From Cystobasidium ongulense (taxonomy: Eukaryota; Basidiomycota; Cystobasidiomycetes; Cystobasidiales; Cystobasidiaceae): a stretch of 64,000 nucleotides of DNA. Made by a program: the position numbers and the translations under genes. Position 1 is the stretch's first letter. Each line of letters begins with the position of its first letter. Where the stretch lies: NCBI GenBank assembly GCA_022835595.1, contig BQUP01000005.1:434001-498000 (forward strand), read 5' to 3'. The notes beneath the pieces were generated by a model, which was not told the origin of the DNA, did not search any database, and saw nothing but the letters and a program-made list of their open reading frames with translations. This document shows, piece after piece, positions 11,232 through 22,080 of the stretch.

Positions 11232-14200
11232 ATGGCAGACACGCCAGAAGCTGGTCCTTCGCGGCCCAAGAGAGCCCGGTTCCGCCCTCAAACTTCGAAT
11301 GGTGCGCCTCAGGTCTCGCCTGGATCGCCTTGCCTTGGTCTGTGTGTCTGACAGGTTATGCTACACTTCATACAGACGCAGCCGCCATGAAGGTCGATAA
11401 CGTCGATGTCGAGAAATATGCTCTTGTGAGCATGCTTGACTTAGACATTGTCTTGTTCAAGCTGACGTGCTTAATTTGCCGCCAGTCGAGAGGTATCGAA
11501 ATATCGGCCATGGAGAAGGCAATGAAAGCGTCTAGGTAAGCGAGCTGCCTTAATGCTTCCTAATTCTGCTTACGCCTTCTTCACAGGGATTCTGGAGCTC
11601 AGAGAGCATTTCAAAGTCTCCCTCGCCACCTCCGTCGACGAGCGGCATCACACAATATTCGACGTTTGCCGAAGAGACTGAGAGCGAAGGCCAAATATGA
11701 GGTAATCGTTAACAAGTGTAACCGGCCAGAGGATGGCCTACTGATCTTCAATCTCAGATGCTTCAAGATCAAGCCAAAGCACTGAAGAAACGAAAGTTCC
11801 GGCAGCTACCCATCAATAAAAGACGGAAGCTTCTGAGATTTACACGGCTCGAAATCTTGCACGGCAGACAGCGTAAGTTCACTACTTCGTAGGTTACCAC
11901 TTCGCTTGCTAAAGATGGTCATGATCAGGCGAAAAGGCCTGGCTGGAAACGCACATATGGCATGCGAAGCGAATGAAGATGATAGATACTTGGGGGTATA
12001 GGCTTGTGAGTAACAATGCTTCCTGCAGTGAATCTAGCTCATATATGATGTAGGCGTATACACCTACAGACAAGGCTTTCCGTCCCTCCTACCGGGCATC
12101 AATGCACGGAGTGATCGTGCACGATGCATCCTATTTCCAGACTCTAGAATTCAAGGGCACCTTGACTGATATCAAAGATGTGTTATCAATGCTTTGCGAC
12201 CCTGCTGCAATCCCTCCATATGCAGCAAGGTACACTAACGGTATGCGCGAGGGCCCGATAGATCTCTACCACTGTCAGATGTATCCGAGAGAATACATTG
12301 GGCCGGCTACTATTATCTGGGATACCCTCCCGACCGACACGAAAACGAACGGTCAGCCTATACAAAATAGTCAGACTATACGACGAATGCTATTGCGTTT
12401 TCATCCGAGTATCCTCGGTGCTGTAGCAAATGCCGCTGAGAGCAGCCTACGACATGTGCAGGCAGGCAATCTGCGACGGACACCACCGGTCCCTGACGTA
12501 CTAGACGTACAGGCGAACAAAACCGTTACGAACTTTCGCAGTTTTTGTACCTTCGAGATCACTGGTCCCATGGCAAGCGATACTATCAAAGCATGCCTAC
12601 GCCCAGTAGCGGGAACTTCCCAAGAAAAGTTAGCGGTCTGGAGAAACCTGATGCCTCCGGCGGCCGTGCCTACAGGTACTATCATTTCACTGGATGTACA
12701 AGATCCACGACTTCAGTAAGATCTTCTCTATACCTCCAGCATGGACTTTACCTGACCATTTCTATACTTTCCGAAGCTTCCCGCCCAACCTTCCGAAATC
12801 CGAGCGAAGTCATACGAAATCCGTCTTCATCAAGCCGTCAGAGTCGCTTGCCGAAAATACACGCTTTTGGAATCCTGCATATCGCAAAGACTTGGTCGCC
12901 CCACGGTACAGCAAGCAAGAATTAGACCACCGACGTGCAAAGGTCAGCCGTTCAACACGATCAATGTCGACGTTTGTTGAGATACTAACGCGTGTACGAC
13001 CGATCTTTAGTGCATGGTGCCTGGAACAAGACTTGAAGCTGGGCCCGAGGACAACTCGATTCCTATCATGCTTGTCCAGCGATCGATAGGGCCAGAACTT
13101 GTTGATAAAGAGAAACAAGGGGGATCTGCTAAGAACTCGATTTTTGGCTGGACACTCATTGTACCTTCAGGCTGGGGTAGCGCCTTCTGGCACTCTCTGG
13201 CATTTGCCGACACCCGGATAGGTGGTCTCCGGGAACGAGCTCAGCAATACTTTGAAGCTGGCTGCCCTTCATTTCCTGAAGATTACGCCTGCACGCATGC
13301 ATTCAAGATAGAAATCGACAAGAAGGCGAAAGACCTATCTGCAAGATGGCATCGTACACCTGCTGCAAAGCGTGTCAACTACGCCAAAGTGAAGACAGAC
13401 AGTCCATGGCGCCCAGCCTTCAACGAGATCGTATCTCGAGCAGCCGGCACCTGGAATCAGCCTGTAGTGGATCCCTTTGCCGAGAACTTCTTGCCTGGTC
13501 AAGTAATCCGCACGCGGCCTCCGCGCTCTCCATATCTCGTAAGCGGGCGGCTGCTCCCGAAGATCTTGCCCGAAGCTGTAAAAGTTCTTCGTGAAGGATC
13601 TACCGACACCGACCCCGACCCATTCAAGACAATGCAAACGTTATTCTTAGCGCAGGTAAATACGACCCGCGCAAAACGAGACCTGATCTCAACGGACGTT
13701 CGAATGGCAGATGCTTTCGTTAAAGTTCGCTTGGACCCGCTGTCGCGAGGATCTCCAAAGTATAATGCTATCATTTACGTGCTGACCGAGCCACAAGTAT
13801 ATATCATTCGCGACCAACTCAAGGCCGGTAAGACGAAATATGATATCGTAAGCATGCTTGAAGCACAAGAGGATATTGAAGCCTTAGAAGCGGGAAGGCA
13901 ACCGCCCGAGCGAAGCAATTCTTGGATGGATGGAGATGAGGAGTATGTCTACACGGGCCCGCCTCGATTCGAGACCAAAGTGAGCGATATTCATCTCCCC
14001 TTTCTGGACTTCGAAGCTTTTTTAACCGCGCGCTTCGACCAGGCCCCCCACGTCTTTCCGGTTCCACCACCAGAGCGCATCATTGGGTATATTACGACAG
14101 GAAATATGTCTTTGGCTCGAGGCAAAGGTCAAGGCCTCGGGGCGGTCTCGTTATTCCAACTGGCGGATATCATGGCCATGGAAGACAGAGCCACGTGAGT

Positions 14201-14340
14201 GATCAGTGCCATGTATTCAAGAAGCCCACTAATGACTAGCAATATACAGGCTATTTAAATCCGATTTGAGGCTACTTGTTCTCTTCAAAAATCCTGCAAG
14301 CCAATTTTGCAGACTGGCGACTCTTGATATCCTGGAGTGA
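11232..14340 (+). CDS. POP1: RNase P/MRP subunit Pop1
   Basis: A multi-exon gene of about 850 aa. The N-terminal POP1 domain is clear: RGIEISAMEKAMK, RRAASHNIRRLPKRLRAKA, LPINKRRKLLRFTRLE, WLETHIWHAKRMKMIDTWGY, PTDKAFRPSYRAS. Later come the conserved SLDVQDPRL-HFPPNLPKSE (restored by a 56-nt intron at 12717-12772) and HRRAK-CMVPGTRL (intron near 12943-13009). The POPLD region has NSIFGWTLIVPSGWGSAFW and IGYITTGNMSLARGKGQGLG. The last exon gives ATLFKSDLRLLVLFKNPAS and stops at 14340. Pop1 is the largest protein of nuclear RNase P and MRP, needed for pre-tRNA and pre-rRNA processing. The first intron as drawn (11338-11375) is only 38 nt, so the true start could instead be ATG 11387 (MKVDNVDV). 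Confidence 0.87.
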
Positions 14341-14605
14341 AGTCTGCTACATCTCTGAGGTGAAGTTTTACCTACAAGCAAACTCGTATGAAGTGCCTTG
14401 ATACCCATACGTTCCATACCCCAGGTATAAAATTGTATGCTTTGAGAAGTCCGAAGGATATGGTAGTGAAGAAATTGAACGAATCGTGTTGCAACAATCA
14501 AGCGTAATAGCAGGAGAACAAAGTGTCCTCTGGATGATGAAAGAATTTTACACAACTAAAACACCGTCCGAAAAAATGCACATATTGATCAAATGTCCGT
14601 CTCCT

Positions 14606-16321
14606 CTAATCCGAGCTCCGCATAATTTCCAAATATCTCTGTTCAAACATCTTCCGCTGTTCCGGATCCGGGCACATTTTCGCCAAGTCCGCCTTCATCG
14701 CTTCCCATCTCTCTTGCACATTGTTTTGTGACGGTATACTGGGCAAAGCGGGAGTTGTCTGAAACGTGAAATCTTCCCGTGTCGGTGGTCTAGCTAGGCT
14801 ATAATTTGCAGATCCAGCCGAAGGAGGCGCGTTTCCAATTGCAGTCTGACTCTTCAGTGGGCTTGTGAATCGATTCTGCATGTGACTTCCTCCTCCAAAT
14901 GCCTTAGAAGCCCCTGCAAGTATTTTGTCTTTGAAAGCTGAGTGAGAGGGTTTACGACCAAGTTTGGAAGGTGATGTTTTTCCGAGCGGCGTACCCGATG
15001 CTTGTCTCGATAGGGATGGTAGAGCACTTGCAGCAATGGGAGCTAAGGGGACACTAACGACGGGAGGAGCTGGCGCATTGTTAGGAAGGATTTCCCAGTC
15101 ATCTTCTACGCCACTTTGTGAAGAGGGATGTACAGAGGTAGGTGCATCCGAGGAGTGTGATGCAGAGCTGGCTGCTCCTGCTTGTTCAACTGCTAGATCA
15201 AACAGGCCAAGCGGACTTCCGTTCATCGAATATGCTTGTATGCTTTCAAGCTTGCGGGGTAAACGTCTGGCTGTACTTTTCCCTGCTGTGCGAGCTGTAC
15301 CGAATGAGCCAGTAGCTCCCGTTCCAAAGGCTTTTGGCGTTTGAGGCAGTCGAGGGCCGTTAAAGTTCGTTGGAACTGTCAGGGACGGTCGAGCTTTGTA
15401 GACAAAGTTGCCGGCATTAGAAGAGGTAGAAGCGCGTGCAGTTGCTGTATTCGGAAAGCGGGAAGATCCAGCAGTACCGCGGGTGATCTGCGTAGGTGCA
15501 GATGCATGTGTTGTTGAAGCCGTTTTAGCACGTGATGTTGTTCTATCTGAAGCTAGTTGGCCAGGTCGTGAAGCTGAGCGAGGGAAGGCAGTAGAAGTGC
15601 CGCTTCCCATTTTGGGCGTGGGAGGAGCTATACGCATATTCTTTCGTCCCTTCAGCGGCGAGCCTGTCTGGAATGCGTCTTCGTCTGTAGCTGCTGTATT
15701 GTTTGCTGTGTCTGTTCCAGCAGCGGCGATGCGTTTCCTGGATGAGTCACATGTCAGTGACAATAGCAGGGTATCCTGACGCAGACCCTTGTACGCACCT
15801 CTTCTTTATGGTGCGGTTGATCTCGTCGTTCGCTTGAGTCACCGAGCCAAGCTTGATTGCCCGGTGTGCAGCGAACAGGTCGCAAGCGTGTACCTCTACA
15901 AACTCCCTGACCGTCATTTCGGCGAGAGAGTCGATGAGAGCTGGCGTGATGGCGTCCAGGCGTTGGATGAGCTGCGTACGAGCTATCTCTATGGACCTCA
16001 CGAGCTCTGCTCTGTGCACTCGGACTGTGAAAAGCATGTCAGCTGGTGTATTTCAGAGTTGCCTCGTCAACTGCACCACCGACCTTCGTCTTCGAAGTTC
16101 TCCCTTATGCGGCGCATGTCCTCCTCTCTGGACGCCTTGTTGAGCATGCTCACAGTGCTATCGGATGGGTTCTGCTGCTCTTCATTGCTCCTCTGTCGCG
16201 CCCTGCTGCCGTTGCTCCTGTGGCTTGTTGTTGTGTTTGTTGTTGATGGTTGTCCAGCGGCTGGCTTGAGGCGGGCGGGCGAGCGAGGCTGCAGCAGCGG
16301 GGGCATGGCTGCCATGGCCAT
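14606..16321 (-). CDS. Borealin-like chromosomal passenger complex candidate
   Basis: Three exons: about 16081-16321, about 15805-16029, and 14606-15736. Order in the protein: a low-complexity N-terminus; a helical segment (REEDMRRIRENFEDE, VRVHRAELVRSIEIARTQLI, LIDSLAEMTVREFVE); and a long basic Ser/Pro/Thr-rich tail with PPTPKMGSG, SMNGSPLGLFD and SPLKSQTA. The helix pair and its LxxMTVxEF ending resemble the Borealin/Nbl1 N-terminal domain, and NGSPL matches a motif in the basic region of animal borealin. Borealin joins survivin and INCENP to place Aurora B at centromeres. The match is short and by eye, so another coiled-coil protein is possible. Splice frames hold at both introns (donors GTCGGT and GTGCGT). 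Confidence 0.45.
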
Positions 16322-17350
16322 CGAGATGGATGCAGGCTATTTGCAGCACTGTCTGTTTGATGCGAGGACTATTCCATCGGTACAGTACTATCATCGTCAC
16401 TATGCAGCGTGCTTGCAGGCTGCAGTCCAACGGTGATCGGCCAGATGGGCCACCGGCGTGACGAGCAAGGCCATCTTCGCTTGCTTCCAAATGGTGACAG
16501 ACGCAAATTCCAGTGACTGCAAGAGAGCTAGCACCCATACACCGGCAGGTCATCTGCCTGCTTCTCACCGCTAGCTGGCTGCAACCAAGCCTCATCCAGT
16601 TCTGTCTTCAGTCCGCCAAAGGAAGGTGCAGTAGCGAAGTGACCAAACCGACCGACTAATCCTGAATAAACAAAGGCTCGAACGCAAAGAGACTAGGAGT
16701 GAAAGATGTGGTGTGGGTGCCGGAAGAAAGCCTGTGCCCGTGTCGACGAGGGAGGATTAGGGTGTCCACATCTTGATGCTTCCTTGGATGCCCCGACGAG
16801 GCGCTGGTGCTTGCATTCTGGACTGAACAGACCCATTGCAAGCCTGGGCAACAGCACCCTGCAGTCTAGCATACTAGCATACTAAGCAGAACAGTCCCAG
16901 CTTGCATCCCAGACCGACGGCATTAGACTCGACTCGACATGCTTGTGATCTGGGAAGAACCCAAGCGCGCCGACCAACATCCAAGTCTCAGACTAATTCG
17001 ATGGTGCGAGCGGAGAAGAGTGCAATAATACAAATCGCTGTAGTGCTACGATCATCGGCGATGTCAACAAAGTCTTCAATGCGATAAGCTGAACCTAATA
17101 TAATCAATGTCTCAGGGGATGACCGCTCCCATAAAGCTGTCCGCAGTAATTCTCGATAGCCCCATTTCAGGATGATTGATGCCTCAGGGACTCGCCGATG
17201 GCGATCAATGTTGAGGCTTCGTTGAGTGGCCTGCACCCATGGTGAACATGTTCAAGGTTGATCCTACTAGCCTTGTTTCGAAACCAGTCTATCGCAGTTT
17301 AGTATCAACATAGGCTTGTTCAACTCACGCAACACATCCCAATCGCATCA
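16322..17350. other. Upstream region of the first secreted-family copy, with a duplicated block
   Basis: No gene is supported. The segment near 16560-16850 is a diverged copy of 21390-21660: shared words include GCTAGCTGG, GCAGTAGCG, AAAGATGTGG-like and GCATTCTGGA in the same order. From about 16980 onward the sequence is the upstream block found before the other family copies, including GCGAGCGGAGAAGAGT at 17006-17021 and the CTCAGGGA and GTTGAGGCTTCGTTGAG-like words. Confidence 0.5.
17006..17021 (+). promoter_or_regulatory. Conserved upstream element, copy 1
   Basis: GCGAGCGGAGAAGAGT, 345 bp before the ATG at 17351. The same word lies at nearly the same distance before four other family copies. 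It may be a regulator-binding site or simply the best-preserved part of the duplicated promoter. Confidence 0.4.
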
Positions 17351-18051
17351 ATGTCCAAGCCTTTTCCTCCGACAATTCTGCTAGCCGCAGTCCTAGCACT
17401 GCTTGCTGGACTCACCGGATTTGTTACAGCCCAAGGAATATACCAAGAATTCCCACTCACCGAATACACCTATTGGGGCGATGTCCAAGCTTTCCAGAGC
17501 TACACTGGGGATATTCCAGTAGGCAAGGCCCTTTGCGATACTATTCCGAACTGTATTGGGGTATTGGGCAGTAAGCTTAAGCAGTGACATGCCTGCATTT
17601 TTTTTCTTGCCTTTACGATGTGTCAGCGCTGATATTGGCTGCGACAATCTTACTGATTTCACATCTGCACACGGTTACAACAGCACAAAACCTGGGACTT
17701 CTTCTGCGATACTCGGCGGGTCGAGGCGTCGGAGTTCCTGCAATCTACCAGATCAATTGGAGGTCAGTAACACCTTCCGCCTAAAGTACAAGTGCAGTCG
17801 GAATGTCCTGATATATTGGTTTATGTTTCCCACTTATCAGATACGATGCGACCGAAGGTCCCTCTTGTAGTTCAAGTACTGATCAGTTCGTCGACATACA
17901 AGGTAATTGCCAGTGCGCCTCCGACCAAGTCCAGAATACTCGTTTCGGTTGCACAGTTCCAACCCCCTCTGGTAGCTTCAACAGGAGAAGTCGGCAATTA
18001 GCTCGTACGCGTGTGCAGATGCCAGGAAGGCCGCTTCAACCTCAATATTAA
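17351..18051 (+). CDS. Small secreted cysteine-rich family protein, copy 1
   Basis: Three exons. Exon 1 encodes a signal peptide (MSKPFPPTILLAAVLALLAG...TAQ) and a mature start GIYQEFPLTEYTYW, then ALCDTIPNCIGVLG. A 5' splice site GTAAGC follows, with exon 2 (LGLLLRYSAG...YQINW) beginning after TACAACAG. A second intron (GTCAGT) leads to exon 3, YDATEGPSCSSSTDQFVDIQ, then GNCQCASDQVQNTRFGC. The end is FNRRSRQLARTRVQ-PGRPLQPQY with stop at 18051. Six cysteines suggest three disulfides. An alternative acceptor at CAG before CGCTGATATTGG also stays open here. No known family recognised. The RR dibasic pair could be a Kex2 site. Confidence 0.65.
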
Positions 18052-18875
18052 GCAAGATAGATAGTCTTCAGCCTCAGTATTTGAGTAACGTGCATAGAAT
18101 TTCATCACAGTGTGTGTGACTGCAGAGCTGTCTCGCGTGACATGTAGAAGGCAAATGGACACCTCAGTGTAGAATTCCGTGATTATATCGGCGTCAATCT
18201 GTCTTGAAAAGTATATTGCCGTTTGTGCAAGCACTGTCAGGAAACGAAATGCCTGCACTTCGGCTTCGTCCGCGCGACGAGATGAGAGGCACTTCCAATT
18301 ATTTTCAACTATTTCCCATGTGCTGGCTGTGGCCTCGGCTACGTATCAGGAAGAAGCGTAGACACTCTCCAAATTACGCCACAAGAAGCTCGGCGGAATA
18401 TTCATGGCTGGGGGAGTCTAGCATGCACATGCTTCGGTGCGCCCGTCTCAGCTTGGTCTCACACCAATCAACCCCAAATCAGTCACCCGACGTGGACTGG
18501 CAAGCGAGATCACCACCGACACCCACCGCGAATTTTGGAACAATACAATTATACGAGCGGAGAAGCGCTGCGCAATAATGCGAGTCGCATTGATCGGCAA
18601 TGTCAATAATGTCTTACCTCGATGCTCTGATATGCAAGCGTCGCTGTGTCTGTGGGATGACTGCTCACACGGGACTGTCCTCGTCGAACCTTGGTAGTCT
18701 CTATAGCCTGATGGTCCCTGACTTACTAATCGCCGATACCTAAGGGGGGGTCCTCGCTGGGGTGATTTCCGTTGGGGCACGTACAAAGATTGGTTTTCGT
18801 GCGCATGCTTGTTTCCGTTGACATCATCACACAGCATTTCTATCGCAGTCCATTATCCAACGCACACTCAACACA
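18052..18875. other. Downstream flank of copy 1 and upstream block of copy 2
   Basis: No independent gene. The part at 18060-18420 matches the flanks after copies 2, 5 and 7 in word order (ATGGACAC, GGCGTCAATCTGTCTT, TTCGGCTTC, GCTGTGGCC, AGGAAGAAGCGT, CGCCAC). The part at 18480-18890 is the family upstream block. Confidence 0.5.
18553..18568 (+). promoter_or_regulatory. Conserved upstream element, copy 2
   Basis: ACGAGCGGAGAAGCGC, a two-base variant of the 16-bp family word. It lies 342 bp before the position that aligns with the start codon of the other copies (18895). Confidence 0.35.
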
Positions 18876-19593
18876 GTGCATCCCACTATCAGCGATGTTC
18901 AAGGCATTTCCTCCTACCAGTTTAATATAGCTACAGTGCTTGCACTACTTGCTGGTTTCGCCAATTTCGCTTCAACACAATTCCGTTATATATCATTCGG
19001 AATCGCTGGCGAAGTCACCACAGCCGCAAACACCAGGGGAATCGATAACTATACGGGCGGTTACGCGACAGGCAGGGCTGCTTGCGATGCCACACCGACC
19101 TGTATTGCCATCTTAACCCATGAGCTTGTGCACAGAAACTATGTCTATTCACCTTCACCTTTGTGACACAATTGGAACTGATGCCATTTTGCACTTCCCG
19201 TTCATTATACTGCTATGCCGGCTACAAAAGTTGGAGATTCCGGTATCCTCCTTGCATACGATCCAAGTGGACGGACCGAGTATGGGCCTTCATATGACAG
19301 TATTAATTGGAAGTCAGTAGCACGTTCGAGCTGAGGGGACAATTGCTTGCATACTGTGAATGATGTGTTCTTGTTTCATCAGATACGACGCAACTGAAGG
19401 ACCCTCTTGCAGCTCGGCTACTGATGATCTCATAGGTCCGGGCGTAAACTGTCGATGCTCCGTTGGTCAGGTCCAGGACACCCCGTTCGGCTGTAGAAGT
19501 GCTACCCCCTCTGGCAGTTTCAGCAGGAGAAGCAGGCAAGCAGCTCGAGCGCGCGTGCAACTCCCGGGTCGACCCCTCCAAGCACAGTATTAA
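18876..19593 (+). pseudogene. Secreted-family copy 2, probably degenerate
   Basis: The full three-exon layout is recognisable: leader ATVLALLAGFANFAST, then RAACDATPTCIAIL; exon 2 GILLAYDPSGRTEYG...INW; exon 3 YDATEGPSCSSATDDLIG...QAARARVQLPGRPLQAQY. The start region is shifted relative to the other copies, so an upstream ATG (18876) must be used, which gives an atypical leader. The first splice donor seen in all other copies is not preserved. With about two defects it is best read as decaying, although the rest of the frame is intact and a shortened product cannot be ruled out. Confidence 0.5.
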
Positions 19594-20480
19594 GCAAGGT
19601 AGATTCCCCTCAACCTCAGTATTCGGGTAACATACACGGACTTTCGTCATAATTAGTAAGTGTAGAGCTGTTGCATTTAACATGGAAAAGGACAGTGGAC
19701 ACTACTGCGGAAGGGCGGAAGGGGACGACCGTACATGGCGTCAATTTGCCTCAGAACGTTCCTTGCCGGTTGCACGAGTATTCGCATGCAAAACTCAATT
19801 GCATGTGCTTCGGCTTGCTTTGTGGGACTCCAATTTGACGATGTAGCTAGCCATGGCGGCTGGAGCTCGCGGGTACTTCGTGCAGCACGCCTCTTGCAGT
19901 CGGCAGTATGCTGGCCGTGGCCCCGATTAAGCATCAGGAAGAAGAAGCGTGAATTTTCTCCAATATTGCGCCACCACAAAAAAGGCTAGGCTGAATGCCA
20001 GTCGAAACCTCTGGCCCGCTAGATATGCCAGACTCAGCTTTGTCCCGTACAAATCATTGCAGACTCGGTCACTCGATGTGAAGCGACTGGAAAGCGATAC
20101 CACCAGTGACTGAAGTCGCAAGTCTTGGACCAACAAGGCGATTATGCGAGCGGAGAAGAGTTAACGCAAGTCGCTACGATCGGCCATTTCAACAAAGTCT
20201 TCGAGTGCACTGATATCGATTGTTTGCGCGATGTGTCTGGAGGGATGACTACTTATATGAAACTATCCTCGTTGATCCTGGGTGTTCTCTGTGTGCGCGC
20301 TGATGGTTGATACCTCAGGGAACTGCCGATGGCGATTTCCGTCGAGGCCTCGTTGAATGGTTTTCGACCTTCGTGAGGGTGTGCAAGGTTGATCCTCTTA
20401 TCGTCGTTTCGAAACCATTCTATTGCAGTCACTATCAATACAGACTCATTCAAATCACGCAACACAACTCAATCGCGTCA
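19594..20480. other. Downstream flank of copy 2 and upstream block of copy 3
   Basis: No gene. It carries the shared downstream segment (19620-19990, including TGGACACTACTGC and CATCAGGAAGAAG) and the upstream block of copy 3 from about 20040. Confidence 0.5.
20146..20161 (+). promoter_or_regulatory. Conserved upstream element, copy 3
   Basis: GCGAGCGGAGAAGAGT, identical to copies 1 and 5, 335 bp before ATG 20481. Confidence 0.4.
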
Positions 20481-21187
20481 ATGCTCAAGGCCTTTTCACC
20501 AAGTATTCTGGTAACCGCAGTACTAGCACTACTTGCTGTTCTCATCGATAACGCTTCAGCACAAGGCGTCTACCAACAATTCTCTCTTACGGGAACCAAC
20601 GAATTTGCCAATGTGGGAGTAATTATGCCATACTATGGGCGTATATCAGTAGGCAAGACCGCATGCCTTATGACTCCGAACTGTATCGGACTCTTAAGCG
20701 GTGAGCTAATTCAGTGACACCTCTAACTGTTCTTCTTGACACGCGAGAGCTGATACTCGTGGGCAACCTCCTTCCTCATCTTACAATGCTATACTGGGTA
20801 CATAAGCCTCGGATGATGGGCTTCTCCTAAAATACGAAGAATCTTCCAGTGTCCAAGCTGGTGAAGGTCAATTTGTAAGGATTAACTGGAGGTCAGTAGC
20901 ACGTTCAGCCCAGAGTACAGCTGCTGGAGTACCCTGACTAATACATATTATAACTTTATTTGGTTCTCCCTGTTAGATACGACGCATCTGAAGGTCCATC
21001 GTGCAGTGAAGCTACTGATCGCTTTGTAGACTTGCAAGGCAACTGCCAGTGTGCCTCCGGAGAAATCCAGGACACTCGTTTCGGTTGCAGAGCTCCAACC
21101 CCCTCTGGTAGCTTCAACAAAAGGAGCAGGAAAGCAGCTCGTGCGCGTGTGCAAATGCCCGGACGACCTCTCCAACCACAGTATTAA
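20481..21187 (+). CDS. Small secreted cysteine-rich family protein, copy 3
   Basis: Exon 1: MLKAFSPSILVTAVLALLA leader ending NASA, mature QGVYQQFSLTGTNEF, then TACLMTPNCIGLLSG with donor GTGAGC. Exon 2 after TACATAAG: SDDGLLLKYEESSSV...RINW. Exon 3 after TTAG: YDASEGPSCSEATDRFVDLQ, GNCQCASGEIQDTRFGC, PTPSGSFNKRSRKAARARVQ and PGRPLQPQY, stop 21185-21187. All six cysteines are kept, all splice sites are GT-AG and frames are preserved. Together with copies 5 and 6 it is one of the best-preserved members. The KR pair before SRKAARARVQ is a classic Kex2 context. Confidence 0.7.
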
Positions 21188-21807
21188 GGCAGGTAGATGC
21201 CCATCACTCTCAGTAATCTGGATAACATATATGAAATTTCGTCATGATGTGTAAGTCTACAGATGCGACGGGATTACAACCGTTCATGAATATGGCAGCA
21301 AAATGAGTATAAGCCATGTCAGTTAGCACACGCCAAGGGCAATGTCCAGCGAACCTGCCAGATCATCAGGTTGTCTCCGTAACCGTCAACGCTAGCTGGT
21401 TGCATCAATTCTGACTGGGAATTGTCTCCAATTTGCTGAACAGGCAGTAGCGGAGTTACAAAAGGAACACTAGTAAACCTGAACATACGACATCACGAAC
21501 AGGGAGTAAGAAAGCAAGATGTGGGGTGTGCATAAGCTTGGAGGGACACTCCTAAAGAGCTGAGGACGATCCTGGCGTCTACGATTTGGTCCTTCCCCGG
21601 GTAGTCGAACAGCGTGCTGATGGTAGCATTCTGGATTGAAGACTGTTCAAATTCTTTATTCAATATCACTACCAAGCTTATTTGGTGCAATTAATAATGG
21701 GCAGTGGCAGGTCGGCCTGGCATGATGTGGTTTCTTGACATCAGCCTGTTCGTTTTTTCGAAACCTCCAGTAGATAGAAGTGCTCTTTGGCAACCGAAGG
21801 CAGTCCC
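21188..21807. other. Spacer with second copy of the 16.6-kb block
   Basis: No gene supported. The segment 21390-21660 is the diverged duplicate of 16560-16850. Confidence 0.4.
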
Positions 21808-22080
21808 TTACTTTTCGAAGTTTCCACCGCATTGGCAGAGACCGGACTCGTCACTGAATCCATCAGTGACGCCATCGCAAGAAGGACCGCTCGTAGCGTC
21901 GTATCTGTACAGAGAGAGGCCCGACAAGCGATGACTTGGCGTCAGCACAGGTACATAATGTGTAGAGTGTTGGGCAATATCGTATCTCCAGCTAATTGAG
22001 CTGAAACCGGCTTTTGCACTGGATGATCCTGCAGGATCAGATTTGTATAGCCTACAGTAGCGCAAGCGAAGAATGAATGA
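21808..22080 (-). pseudogene. Secreted-family fragment, copy 4
   Basis: Only the 3' half is present, inverted relative to its neighbours. An exon 2-like piece (LYKSDPAGSSSAKAGFSSISW) and an exon 3 start (YDATSGPSCDGVTDGFSDES, LCQCGG) are readable. The signal-peptide exon and the conserved PGRPLQPQY tail are absent. It is a truncated relic of the tandem expansion. Confidence 0.6.
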
